Below are positions 16,896 through 25,335 of a DNA stretch of 64,000 bases, piece after piece. The notes beneath the pieces are model-generated. The model saw only the letters and a list, made by a program, of their open reading frames with translations, did not search any database and was not told the origin of the DNA. The stretch spans positions 186,001 through 250,000 of the forward strand of contig JAZKFZ010000001.1 in assembly GCA_040386155.1 (NCBI GenBank), written 5' to 3'. Position 1 is the first letter of the stretch; every line of letters begins with the position of its first letter. This DNA is from M0103 sp040386155. Its GTDB lineage: Bacteria; Bacteroidota; Bacteroidia; Flavobacteriales_D; Crocinitomicaceae. Both the position numbers and the translations under genes were made by a program.

Positions 16896-17444
16896 TTATT
16901 TTTTACCTTTTCCTTCGGATTTTCCTTTACTTTCAGGTTTAGCATCTGCACCTGTTGGTGTACTATCTGTGCTAGCAGGTTTAGCTGTACCTTTGTCGTC
17001 AGATTTACCCTTTGCCTTTCCTTTAGATTTTCCTTTAGCTTTTGGATTCTTCTTTCCAGTTGCCTCCTTCAGTTTGTGAAATTCTGCTGAACCAGGTTTG
17101 ATACCTAACTCCTTTGCCATTTCTCCCCAACCTTTAGATTTATCAGCTTTGAAAACGCGAATAACATCTTCTGGTTTTTTTTGCGCTATGTTCATAATTT
17201 CGTAGGAAATTACCACATCCGAGGGCTCCATTCCAGCAGCAAAGAAAGCATTTACTTGGTCTTTGCTTGAACTGTAAGTTGTTGCTAAGTTTGCCTTAAA
17301 GCTTGTTAAATCTTTTTTAGCAGCAACATTAATTTCTTTCAAATCTGCATCCAATTTAGAATCTCCAGTTTGAAGAGTTTGGGCACTTAGTGTCATTGTT
17401 GCCACTAGGCCAAAAATTGAAAGTAGTCCTTTTTTCATTTTCAT
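16896..17444 (-). CDS. Hypothetical secreted protein with Lys/Gly-rich low-complexity tail
   Basis: 182 residues; I do not recognise a named family. Signal peptide MKMKKGLLSIFGLVATMTLSAQ (the second Met, two codons in, is an equally good start). Residues ~25-125 are predicted helical and contain a GWGEMAKELGIKPGSAEFHKLK block, a pattern I associate with short uncharacterised bacterial proteins. From ~127 to the end the chain is dominated by KGKSKGKAKGKS-type repeats mixed with acidic, Ser/Thr and Pro residues. This highly basic tail could bind polyanions such as DNA or exopolysaccharide (inference). It has its own strong terminator. Confidence 0.75.
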   Translation of the reverse strand: MKMKKGLLSIFGLVATMTLSAQTLQTGDSKLDADLKEINVAAKKDLTSFKANLATTYSSSKDQVNAFFAAGMEPSDVVISYEIMNIAQKKPEDVIRVFKADKSKGWGEMAKELGIKPGSAEFHKLKEATGKKNPKAKGKSKGKAKGKSDDKGTAKPASTDSTPTGADAKPESKGKSEGKGKK

Positions 17445-17495
17445 TTATTTTTAGTTATGGACAGCCATTACCAATAATAGTACCAAATGAATTAT

Positions 17496-17933
17496 TTAAT
17501 TAATTTCATCCACTTCCATTGCAGCCGCTTCAGAAAATATTTCTTTTGGCACTTGTGGGTAGTTGGCAGACAGTCCACAATACCAGCAATCAGTTGAGAA
17601 TGAGCCAAATTGTACCACTTGCCACAGACCATTCTTTTTTTCGAACAGGCCTTCTACATGACAGCAATCGTGGAAGTCGTCTTCAAAAACAATTTGTTTA
17701 CCATCTTTACTTTTTGCATCAGCTTCTAACCATGCATAGTTTTGCGAAACTTTCAAATGCTTCACAGTAAAAATAACGGATTGATGAATGTCTTTGTCAA
17801 CTTCTTGGCGGGCAAGATCAAGAATCATTTTACGCTCTTTTTCATTTTCACTCGTTTTCACAGTATAATTTTCAACTTTTTGAGCAAAAGTGATAGCGGA
17901 AATAGAAAGGAATAGTAATGTTAGATACTTCAT
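17496..17933 (-). CDS. Hypothetical exported protein with Cys-rich centre
   Basis: 145 residues from the ATG at 17933, which begins a clear signal peptide (MKYLTLLFLSISAITFAQ); an upstream in-frame extension to 17996 has no signal-like start and is left out. The mature part looks like a small alpha/beta domain of the SnoaL/NTF2-like kind (QEVDKDIHQSVIFTVKHLKV, NYAWLEADAKSKDGK, LWQVVQFG). It has four Cys in two pairs (DCCHVEG and DCWYCG) that could form disulfides or bind metal. No family name can be given with confidence. A 7/8 match to the -7 element (TTAGTTTG, 17959-17966) lies 25 bp upstream of this ATG. Confidence 0.7.
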   Translation of the reverse strand: MKYLTLLFLSISAITFAQKVENYTVKTSENEKERKMILDLARQEVDKDIHQSVIFTVKHLKVSQNYAWLEADAKSKDGKQIVFEDDFHDCCHVEGLFEKKNGLWQVVQFGSFSTDCWYCGLSANYPQVPKEIFSEAAAMEVDEIN

Positions 17934-18091
17934 AGCGCTGCTTGTAAGTTGTTTTTGACAAACTAAAGATAAATGAATATTCAATTGGAAATTCAAAAAA
18001 CAGTTGATTTAACAAGTTTTTAATAGCGCCACCATTTTCTTGAGGACTTGTATTGTTCTCTTTTTTAATTTAGCCACATCAATTTATGTAA

Positions 18092-18928
18092 ATGTCACAA
18101 TTTAGAGTTTTTACAAGAAAGCTACGTCTGCAATTTTTAGCTCCGCGTGAAGAGTCGGAAGATTCTACCTACAAAGAAATTAAAGAAGGAACGGTATTCA
18201 AAGGATACAATCTTTGGATTCTCTGTTTTGCAATGGTTATCGCTTGTATTGGATTAACGACCAATTCAACCGCGGCTGTTATTGGGGCAATGTTGATTTC
18301 TCCGTTAATGGGGCCCATTATTGGTTTTGCTTTCGGACTAGCCATCAACGACGAAAGTTTGCGAAAGGAAGGCATTCGAAACTGGATTTTGATGACTGTT
18401 ATTTCTTTAATCGCCGCTACTATTTTCTTTTTAATTAATCCATTTGATCATTCTACCGAAATTATTGAAGCCTTCAAAAGTGCTACCATTTTTGATATTT
18501 TCTTAGCTTTTTTTGGAGGGATGGCTGGATTTATTGGCATCGTTAAGAAAGAAGGAGTAAAAATTATTGCTGGAGTTGCCGTTGCTACTGCATGTATGCC
18601 TCCACTGTGCACCGCTGCTTATGGAATTGCTCATTTGGATTATGAATATTTCCTTGGCGGAATGTACTTTTACTGTATCAATAGCTTGTTCATTGGTTGG
18701 GCAACTTTTTTGTTGTCAAAGGTGTTGAAATTTAGCAAGGCCAAAAGCACCAAAAAACTACAACTTTTAATGTGGGACTTTCTCATTATTGTTGCACTAA
18801 TTCCAGGGTGTTACATTGCGTACAAAAAATGGAAAGTGGAAGAAAATACAGCACTGCAACTCACAGATAAGCAAAAGATTGAACAGTTAAATGAGCGAAT
18901 TATGCGCTTAGAAGAGCAAATGGATTAA
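18092..18928 (+). CDS. DUF389 family integral membrane protein
   Basis: 278 residues. After a short N-terminal cytoplasmic segment come several membrane helices starting at ~residue 38. The DUF389 signature is very clear: GLTTNSTAAVIGAMLISPLMGPIIGFAFGLAI (in parts, residues ~56-87), followed by GVAVATACMPPLCTAAYGIA. The C-terminal ~35 residues look like a coiled coil (QLTDKQKIEQLNERIMRLEEQ). The family is widespread but has no agreed function; a transport or membrane-stress role is only a guess. No strict promoter match is seen upstream. Confidence 0.9.
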   Translation: MSQFRVFTRKLRLQFLAPREESEDSTYKEIKEGTVFKGYNLWILCFAMVIACIGLTTNSTAAVIGAMLISPLMGPIIGFAFGLAINDESLRKEGIRNWILMTVISLIAATIFFLINPFDHSTEIIEAFKSATIFDIFLAFFGGMAGFIGIVKKEGVKIIAGVAVATACMPPLCTAAYGIAHLDYEYFLGGMYFYCINSLFIGWATFLLSKVLKFSKAKSTKKLQLLMWDFLIIVALIPGCYIAYKKWKVEENTALQLTDKQKIEQLNERIMRLEEQMD

Positions 18929-19074
18929 ATTTCAAGTTGTAAAAAAGACTGCTATTGCGTTCGTAATTTACCAAGCAGAAATAGAATCGCTTGAATTTAT
19001 CACAATTCATACTGAAACAAAATCGATGGGCTGCATTAGTTGCTCAGCTATCTTCATAAGTGGTTTCTGTGCTG

Positions 19075-20295
19075 CTAAAAATTAATTTGAGCTTGTAGTC
19101 TCAATAGATTTCCTTGCTGAAAATTTTCACGAAGTACATGATCTTCATAACGGCGATGTGAAATGGTATACATCGCTACCAGCTCAAAAGTTTTGTGTGG
19201 CTGCCATTCTAATCCAAACTCATATTCATTGACTTTATAGCTTCTAGCATCTAATTCATGCTTTTTTCCACCTTCATAGTACTGACCCCTCACAAAAGGA
19301 ATTAACGTTTGCTTTCCAATTTTTAGCAAGTAGGATAGTGTTATGTACCCACCTTTTAAACCTTGAACTTCGATTGAATCAGTGAATTTATTGTATTCTG
19401 GTCCTCGCCCAATGTTATACTCTGCTTGAATTCCAAATGGCTTTGGATACACAATTAATGAAGCTGCAATTCGCTGATCAAGGTATTCACTGTCCTCTGC
19501 TTTTTTAACACCTGGCGACGAACTTAATAAAGTGAATTTTCCACTATATGCCTGAATACCTGGCTCAATTATTTGATTCTTCACTTTAAAAGGATAACTA
19601 AAGCGTGATACAACGTGCAAATTGTCATTTCTTTCAGTTTGATTAGCTGTTTGGCCATTGTAGACTCCAAAAGCAAACACACCATAGTCGCCCGAACCTT
19701 TTAATCCATCCTTCACCAAGCTACTTAATAGTTCTCTTTTTGAACTAGGTGCCCAATAAAAGAACGCACCTAAATCCCTTTCATTTGAAACTGAACTATT
19801 CAAAGCATCATTTCTATCTAAAGGCAAACGATTCTGACTAGATTGCATGTTTTCAAAACCATACGGAACTTTGCTCTGCCCTAATCGAATTCTGAATTCA
19901 TTTTTCTTATCTAATCCTATATCAAAGTATGCATCTCGTAATTGAACAATATGTCCAGTCGTTCCAGCTGATGAAGCGAAATCAGGCTGAATGTAAAAAT
20001 AAACTCTTTTTGAAATTTGTCCAGAGAATATGATGCGTGCTCGTCGAATAAAAAATCCGCCATTCTCTCCAATTGACTTGTCACATTGTTCACATTTCAA
20101 ATCTGGATTTGTTTCCAATAATCGATTGTATCGCACTTGCAAATAACCTCTGATTTGAAAATTTTCATACCAATTCGATTTTTCACTTTTTTCAGTTTGA
20201 TTCGGTTTTTTCAAACTATCCGCTTGAGCAATAGACTCATTGCACAGTAATAACAAACTCACACTAGCTAAAATTAAGCTTACTACTCTTTTCAT
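19075..20295 (-). CDS. Phosphate-selective (OprO/OprP-type) outer-membrane porin
   Basis: 406 residues with a signal peptide (MKRVVSLILASVSLLLLCNESIAQ) and a barrel typical of the porin O/P family: IRGYLQVRYNRL at ~50, GFFIRRARIIFSGQISKRVYFYIQPDF, the RLGQSKVPYGFENMQSSQNRLPLDR segment, and a terminal Phe. Family members are anion-preferring channels, often for phosphate. It faces the DUF47-Pit transporter pair across a 371-bp intergenic region, which supports phosphate uptake as its job. A -7 element precedes it at 20314, and a Pho-box-like direct repeat lies further up. Confidence 0.88.
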   Translation of the reverse strand: MKRVVSLILASVSLLLLCNESIAQADSLKKPNQTEKSEKSNWYENFQIRGYLQVRYNRLLETNPDLKCEQCDKSIGENGGFFIRRARIIFSGQISKRVYFYIQPDFASSAGTTGHIVQLRDAYFDIGLDKKNEFRIRLGQSKVPYGFENMQSSQNRLPLDRNDALNSSVSNERDLGAFFYWAPSSKRELLSSLVKDGLKGSGDYGVFAFGVYNGQTANQTERNDNLHVVSRFSYPFKVKNQIIEPGIQAYSGKFTLLSSSPGVKKAEDSEYLDQRIAASLIVYPKPFGIQAEYNIGRGPEYNKFTDSIEVQGLKGGYITLSYLLKIGKQTLIPFVRGQYYEGGKKHELDARSYKVNEYEFGLEWQPHKTFELVAMYTISHRRYEDHVLRENFQQGNLLRLQAQINF

Positions 20296-20313
20296 CCTAA
20301 AAATTTATGACAG

Positions 20314-20321
20314 CAAAAATA
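20314..20321 (-). promoter_or_regulatory. -7 promoter element of the porin gene
   Basis: TATTTTTG on the minus strand, 18 bp before the ATG. No -33 TTG at the right spacing, which would fit a promoter needing an activator. Confidence 0.55.
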
Positions 20322-20490
20322 TTTTATTAATATATACTTAATGCTGAAATGACAATAACTTAAGATTTATATAACCTAGGTAATAATTTCTTAACACTTG
20401 TAAGTCCCGCCATTTAGGATGGATTAGAACAAAAGGCAGTGTTAATAATCATTTCACTTCGTTAATGGTTATATTGAGCCCCTTGTTTTC

Positions 20491-20508
20491 TTAACATAGC
20501 GTTAACAT
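20491..20508 (+). promoter_or_regulatory. Pho-box-like direct repeat between divergent phosphate genes
   Basis: TTAACAT-AGCG-TTAACAT: two identical 7-mers with a 4-bp spacer, an 11-bp period as in PhoB/PhoP sites. Single related units occur at 20391 (TTAACAC) and 20596 (TTAACAA). Nothing else is recognised in the 20296-20666 intergenic region besides these and the two -7 elements. Confidence 0.45.
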
Positions 20509-20637
20509 TGGATTTTTTTATTTGATTCAACTAACTGAAAAACAGCATCTTGAATTTTTTCTTTGAATGATTTACACTGGAACATTATGTTTACGTTAAC
20601 AAACACGTGTGGTAAATTACTCATTCAAATAATCCTC

Positions 20638-20645
20638 TACTTTTG
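20638..20645 (+). promoter_or_regulatory. -7 promoter element of the DUF47-Pit operon (decides the start codon)
   Basis: TACTTTTG matches TAnnTTTG. It overlaps an in-frame TTG at 20643, so that TTG would lie upstream of the transcript start; the ATG at 20667 is therefore the start. Confidence 0.6.
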
Positions 20646-20666
20646 ACAAAATTTAATTCGATAGTT

Positions 20667-21314
20667 ATGGCTTCAGGTTTATTGAAATTTTTAATGCCCA
20701 AAGATCGCATCTTTTTCACCCTTTTTGAAAATGCAAGTGAAAATTTAGAGAAAATATCTGCTTTATTAGTAAAGGTAGTTCACGAACCAGAATTTGGGAA
20801 GAGGGCAGCGCTAATAAAAGAAATGGAAGACCTCGAGCATGCAAATGATGACCTCACGCACATGATTTTTGTGGAATTGGGTAAAAATTTCATTACTCCT
20901 TTTGACCGTGAAGATATTCACAGCTTAGCTACCGCGCTAGATGACATTGCAGATTATATTTATTCTTCTGGAAAGAAAATTAACTTCTACCGAATTGATC
21001 CTACTGAAGATCAAGGAATTCAAAAGTCTGCAGCCGCAATTAATGACGCTGTTAAAGCGGTGAAACAAGCTGTTTTAGAGTTGAGAAACCTTAAGAACAC
21101 GCAAAAAATTGTAGAGTGTGTCATTAAAATCAACAGTGCGGAAAACGCTGCAGATGATATTTTCGATATGTGTATTGAAAAATTGTTTGCTTCAGATGTT
21201 GACTTTAAAGAACTTATCAAGAAAAGAGAACTGTACCAAGTATTAGAGAACGTTACTGATAAGTGTGAAGACGCAGGAAATGTTATCGAGTCTATTGTTG
21301 TAAAATACGCTTAA
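20667..21314 (+). CDS. DUF47 (PhoU-like) phosphate transport accessory protein
   Basis: 215 residues from the ATG at 20667. Wholly helical PhoU-like protein of the DUF47/TIGR00153 family: FFTLFENASENLEKISALL, MEDLEHANDDLTH, NFITPFDREDIHSLATALDDIADYI (in parts) and a C-terminal LENVTDKCEDAGNVIE. The Glu/Asp-rich ExxxD and DDIxD motifs are metal-binding in PhoU proteins. It is followed after 24 bp by a Pit transporter, the standard pairing, and probably modulates that transporter. The divergent OprP-type porin completes a phosphate-uptake unit. Confidence 0.92.
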   Translation: MASGLLKFLMPKDRIFFTLFENASENLEKISALLVKVVHEPEFGKRAALIKEMEDLEHANDDLTHMIFVELGKNFITPFDREDIHSLATALDDIADYIYSSGKKINFYRIDPTEDQGIQKSAAAINDAVKAVKQAVLELRNLKNTQKIVECVIKINSAENAADDIFDMCIEKLFASDVDFKELIKKRELYQVLENVTDKCEDAGNVIESIVVKYA

Positions 21315-21338
21315 GCTAAGCTTTTTAATTCCTTCCCG

Positions 21339-22925
21339 ATGCTAACATTATTAATAGTTGTAATTGTTATTGCCTTGTTGTTCGACTTGGTGAATGGTTT
21401 TCACGACGCAGCAAACTCAATTGCAACGGTGGTATCCACCAAAGTTTTAACACCATTCCAAGCTGTAGTTTGGGCAGCCACCTTCAATGTTTTGGCGTTT
21501 TGGGTGTTCGACATGAGTGTTGGAAACACAGTTGCAAAGACGGTTGATGCAAGTGCAATTGACTTATGGGTAATTTTAGCTGGCTTATTGGCGGCAACTT
21601 TTTGGAATTTATTAACGTGGTGGTTAGGAATTCCTTCATCTTCTTCTCATACCTTGATAGGTGGTTTTGCAGGTGCTGCAGTTGCGCATGCTGGATTTGA
21701 TGTGATTTCTGGAAAGGATATTATTATCGTTGTGCTATTTATATTCTTAGCGCCGATTATTGGTGGGGTCATTTCATACGGAATTACACTCGTCACAATT
21801 TCCAGAAATTTTATTGCAAAAATTAGTGTATTTACAGGAATTACCATTTTCATCTACTTTGTGATGAACTATATGGTAGAGCATATCGACATGAAACCGA
21901 TTATGTTGTATGTAGTTGTTGGAATGATGTCGATTTTTATTATTACCTACATCATATTTGAAATTCGTTACGGCAAGAAACCATCGGCATTGAAGGAAGC
22001 ACACATGCACAAGCGCTTACAATTGCTGTCTTCCGCAGCATTTTCCTTAGGTCACGGTGGAGCAGATTCTCAAAAAGTAATGGGGATTATTTGTGCGGCG
22101 TTGATGGTGTATGGAAATCAAGGTCGAGAACAAGGTTTTGACAAAGATATTCCAGATTATTTGAAAGTTTCTGAAGTAGTGCAAGTGGAACATTTTGATG
22201 AAGAAGGAAAAATTGAAAAATTGAAACCAGAACTTGCTACCCTCGACGGAACGACCTTCTACATGTCGGGAAAAAATGTGGTGGATATTGCAACTGGAGA
22301 ATTGGTTTTCAAAGAGAAAGAGGCGAATGCAAACTATTCTAAAGCAGCTCAATTCTCAGATTTCAAGGCGATTGACAAAAAAATGAAGCATTTAATGATT
22401 TATACGAAGGATAAATTGGTGCTTGATGCAAAAACCGACGATACCATTTTTAACAATAAATCATTGAATGCGAAGTACCAGTATGCTGCTGTTTTCTCTG
22501 AAGTAGTGGATAGTAAGACAAGTGAGCTGAAAGAAGGATTTAAAATTAAGACAAAAGTAAAGTCTGAGTCAATGCCATTTTGGATTGCATTCGGATGTTA
22601 TTTTATGATCGGAATTGGTACCTTAATGGGTGGATGGAAAATTGTGAAGACGATGGGTACGAAAATCACCAAAGTAACTCCTTTGGAAGGTGTTTGTGCT
22701 GAAACCGCTGGTGCACTGACATTGTTTACTGTTAGTCAATTCGGTATTCCAGTTTCTACAACACATACAATTACTGGATCCATCATTGGAGTTGGAGCCA
22801 CAAAGCGCTTAAGTGCTGTTCGTTGGGGTGTTACCATCAATTTGTTGTGGGCATGGATTTTAACAATTCCTGTTTCTGCCGGACTCGCAGCATTTTTCTT
22901 ATGGATTATTAAATTGTTCTTGTAA
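21339..22925 (+). CDS. Low-affinity inorganic phosphate transporter, Pit family
   Basis: 528 residues. The two inverted Pit repeats are present. N-terminal: FDLVNGFHDAANSIATVVST (~15-35) and GIPSSSSHTLIGGFAGAAVA. C-terminal: GVCAETAGALTLFTVSQFG and IPVSTTHTITGSIIGVGATK. Substrate is metal-phosphate, driven by protons or sodium depending on subgroup. Between the halves, after SLGHGGADSQKVMGIICAALMV, lies a ~150-residue hydrophilic insertion (about 262-410) without membrane helices. It ends before MPFWIAFGCYFMIGIGTLMGG. Central loops occur in this family, but this one seems long and folded. Operon with the DUF47 gene; ends at a strong bidirectional terminator. Confidence 0.93.
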   Translation: MLTLLIVVIVIALLFDLVNGFHDAANSIATVVSTKVLTPFQAVVWAATFNVLAFWVFDMSVGNTVAKTVDASAIDLWVILAGLLAATFWNLLTWWLGIPSSSSHTLIGGFAGAAVAHAGFDVISGKDIIIVVLFIFLAPIIGGVISYGITLVTISRNFIAKISVFTGITIFIYFVMNYMVEHIDMKPIMLYVVVGMMSIFIITYIIFEIRYGKKPSALKEAHMHKRLQLLSSAAFSLGHGGADSQKVMGIICAALMVYGNQGREQGFDKDIPDYLKVSEVVQVEHFDEEGKIEKLKPELATLDGTTFYMSGKNVVDIATGELVFKEKEANANYSKAAQFSDFKAIDKKMKHLMIYTKDKLVLDAKTDDTIFNNKSLNAKYQYAAVFSEVVDSKTSELKEGFKIKTKVKSESMPFWIAFGCYFMIGIGTLMGGWKIVKTMGTKITKVTPLEGVCAETAGALTLFTVSQFGIPVSTTHTITGSIIGVGATKRLSAVRWGVTINLLWAWILTIPVSAGLAAFFLWIIKLFL

Positions 22926-22940
22926 GGAATTACAGATTTC

Positions 22941-22995
22941 AAAATAGTTGACTGAGTGCCGACGAAGGAGGTGTATCGAAGTCAACTATTTTTTT
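22941..22995. terminator. Bidirectional terminator between the pit operon and the tadA operon
   Basis: A perfect 13-bp stem (AAAATAGTTGACT / AGTCAACTATTTT) encloses a 26-nt loop, with a T-run on the plus side and T-rich sequence on the minus side. Confidence 0.85.
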
Positions 22996-23042
22996 AAATC
23001 GTAAATCGTAAATCGTAAATCGTAAATCGTAAATCGTAAATC
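22995..23042. repeat. Tandem heptamer repeat (TAAATCG), 6.9 copies
   Basis: Six perfect 7-bp units plus a six-base partial. The array starts inside the terminator's T-run and ends inside the tadA stop codon (TGA on minus, 23043-23041). A dispersed, degenerate version lies at 7737-7776. Confidence 0.95.
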
Positions 23043-23487
23043 ATTTCCGTTTACTTTCAAAGAACTTGGTGATTAGCTCGCCGCATTCCTGTTCCATTAT
23101 ACCTGATTGAAGGGTAGTTTTTGGATGATACAGTTGATTTCCAAATCGTCCCGCTCCTCTTTTTGGATCACTAGCTCCATAGACAATTTTGTGCACTTGC
23201 GACCAATACAAAGCTCCAGCGCACATTACGCAGGGTTCAAGTGTAATGTATATTGTGCAATCGGATAAGTATTTTCCCCCTAAATATTCAGCTGCAGCAG
23301 TGATGGCTTGCATTTCAGCATGAGCAGTAACATCTGTTAATTGTTCGGTGAAGTTGTGACAGCGCGCAATTATTTGATTTTTGATCACTACGACGGCTCC
23401 AACGGGTACTTCGCCTAACTCAAATGCTTTTTGGGCTTCGGCGTAGGCTTGTTTCATGAAAAATTCATCGTTGTATGGTAAGATCAT
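23041..23487 (-). CDS. tadA: tRNA-specific adenosine deaminase TadA
   Basis: 148 residues. Zinc-dependent deaminase that converts A34 to inosine in tRNA-Arg(ACG). The active site is HAE (His56, Glu58) with PCVMC (Cys86, Cys89). The N-terminal FFMKQAYAEAQKAFELGEVPVGAVVV is diagnostic of TadA. Its ATG overlaps the stop of the upstream hypothetical gene by 4 bp (ATGA), so the two are translationally coupled. Last gene of the gatC-radA-hypothetical-tadA run. The heptamer array abuts its stop codon. Confidence 0.95.
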   Translation of the reverse strand: MILPYNDEFFMKQAYAEAQKAFELGEVPVGAVVVIKNQIIARCHNFTEQLTDVTAHAEMQAITAAAEYLGGKYLSDCTIYITLEPCVMCAGALYWSQVHKIVYGASDPKRGAGRFGNQLYHPKTTLQSGIMEQECGELITKFFESKRK

Positions 23488-23936
23488 TTTTTTGCGGGAT
23501 TGAACACTTTTTTCTTTGGACGAATGATTGGAAACGAGCCGATATCCGTCAAATGGATCGTTTTATCGAAACTTTCATATCCATTGCGTACCCGAACAAC
23601 ATATTTTTTCTCTCCAACTTGTTTGATGTCGACAGTTAAACTTCCTCTCAAAATCTTTTTTCGCTTGGTGATATAAAAGTGAATTTGATGGAAATTATTG
23701 ACAAGCGTGTCTGTCCATCGTATAATTTTTCCCTTTTCATACACGTCCATTTTTTGATCATTTAATCGGAATTCAATGCTATCTCCTTTTATGATGAAAA
23801 AATTGGTTGAGTCCTTTAACTTTGATACGTCGGGAAAACGTGTGCTCCAAACGGAATCAGGCTTCCATAAATAATCTCTTTGCGCAATGGCAACAAATTG
23901 TAGGATCAAGAATCCAATCAGCAGAAGGTTTTTCAT
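23484..23936 (-). CDS. Hypothetical exported protein
   Basis: 150 residues; no family recognised. Signal peptide MKNLLLIGFLILQFVAIAQ. The mature part has many alternating hydrophobic/charged strands (FIIKGDSIEFRLNDQKMDVYEKGKI in parts, IHFYITKRKKILRGSLTV), so a small all-beta periplasmic or outer-envelope domain is likely. The C-terminus is Lys/Pro rich. It starts 9 bp downstream of radA and overlaps tadA by 4 bp, so it is probably expressed with them, but nothing ties its function to DNA repair or tRNA editing. Confidence 0.72.
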   Translation of the reverse strand: MKNLLLIGFLILQFVAIAQRDYLWKPDSVWSTRFPDVSKLKDSTNFFIIKGDSIEFRLNDQKMDVYEKGKIIRWTDTLVNNFHQIHFYITKRKKILRGSLTVDIKQVGEKKYVVRVRNGYESFDKTIHLTDIGSFPIIRPKKKVFNPAKK

Positions 23937-23945
23937 GAGATATAA

Positions 23946-25307
23946 TTAGGTAAAAAGTGCTTTCACTACTTCATCAATACGACCACAACGGATCAATTCT
24001 ATTTTGAAGTTTTTTTGATCAATTCCTTTATTGTATTTCGAAATGACTATTTTTTCAAAACCCAGTTTTTCTGCTTCTGAAATGCGTTGATCGATACGAT
24101 TCACAGGACGAATTTCTCCAGAAAGTCCAACTTCTCCCGATAAGCAAATGGTTTTATTGACCGCCAAATCGGCGTTGGATGACAATACTGCTGCAACTAC
24201 TGCTAAATCAATCGCTGGATCATCCACTTTAATTCCACCCGCTATATTTAGAAACACATCTTTGGCACCTAGACGGAATCCGCAACGTTTTTCCATTACT
24301 GCCAACAACATATTCAATCGTCGAACATCGAAGCCAGTAGAGGAGCGCTGAGGTGTGCCGTACGCTGCTGTACTTACCAATGCTTGCACTTCAATTAATA
24401 TCGGTCGCATTCCTTCGAGGGTTGCGCCAATAGTAATACCACTCAAGGATTGATCAGTATGGGTAATGAGTATTTCAGATGGATTTTCTATTTGTCGCAA
24501 ACCAGTGCCTAACATTTCATACACCCCTAATTCATTGGTACTACCGAATCTGTTTTTAATTGAACGGAGTAGACGATAAACGTGATTGCGATCTCCTTCA
24601 AATTGTAAAACGGTATCCACCATGTGCTCCAAGACTTTTGGTCCGGCAAGCGCACCTTCTTTTGTGATGTGACCAATCAGAAATACAGGGGTACCAGTTT
24701 GCTTTGCATAGCGTAGCAATTGAGCGGTACATTCTCGCACCTGGGAAATACTTCCTGGTGAACTTTCAATTGCGGATGAATAGAGTGTTTGAATGGAATC
24801 GATCACAATCAACTCGGGATTCATATCTTCTGCTTGCTTGAAAATGTTTTGAAGATTCGTTTCTGTAAGAATGAAGCAATTGTTGTTTTTTACACCCAAT
24901 CGCTCAGCACGCATTTTAATTTGCTGCTCACTTTCCTCTCCAGAAACATACAGCACTCGCAAATTTTCCTCTTCAACAGCCACCTGAAGTAAAAGTGTGG
25001 ATTTTCCAATACCAGGTTCACCTCCGAAAAGAATTAAAGATCCTGCAATTAATCCTCCGCCAAGTACACGGTTGAGTTCTTTATCTTTTAGTATTTTCCT
25101 TAACTCCTCTCGATGTTCAATTTCTTGAATCGTTTGCGGCTTGGTATTGCGGGTACTCGATGAAAATGCTACGACAGATGGGATGGTTTTTTCAATAACC
25201 TCTTCTACAAAAGTGTTCCATTCGCCACAAGAAGGACATTTCCCCAACCATTTTGGAGCTTCAAAACCACAGTTTTGACAGAAAAATGCTGATTTTACCT
25301 TCGCCAT
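23946..25307 (-). CDS. radA: DNA repair protein RadA
   Basis: 453 residues, full length. The C4 zinc finger is formed by Cys10, Cys13, Cys24 and Cys27. The RecA-like ATPase has Walker A GGEPGIGKST (95-104). The RadA-specific KNRFG motif sits near 250. The C-terminal Lon-protease-like domain includes LNIAGGIKVDDPAIDLAV and ALVSTAAYGTPQR. RadA is a hexameric helicase that promotes branch migration of recombination intermediates. It lies 28 bp after gatC in the same operon. Confidence 0.96.
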   Translation of the reverse strand: MAKVKSAFFCQNCGFEAPKWLGKCPSCGEWNTFVEEVIEKTIPSVVAFSSSTRNTKPQTIQEIEHREELRKILKDKELNRVLGGGLIAGSLILFGGEPGIGKSTLLLQVAVEEENLRVLYVSGEESEQQIKMRAERLGVKNNNCFILTETNLQNIFKQAEDMNPELIVIDSIQTLYSSAIESSPGSISQVRECTAQLLRYAKQTGTPVFLIGHITKEGALAGPKVLEHMVDTVLQFEGDRNHVYRLLRSIKNRFGSTNELGVYEMLGTGLRQIENPSEILITHTDQSLSGITIGATLEGMRPILIEVQALVSTAAYGTPQRSSTGFDVRRLNMLLAVMEKRCGFRLGAKDVFLNIAGGIKVDDPAIDLAVVAAVLSSNADLAVNKTICLSGEVGLSGEIRPVNRIDQRISEAEKLGFEKIVISKYNKGIDQKNFKIELIRCGRIDEVVKALFT

Positions 25308-25335
25308 GGTATGAAATTACAAAAAAAGGAAGGAT

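Noticed and set aside
22995..23042. CRISPR or attachment site in the heptamer array
   Set aside because: Uninterrupted 7-bp units without spacers, and no integrase or cas gene near.
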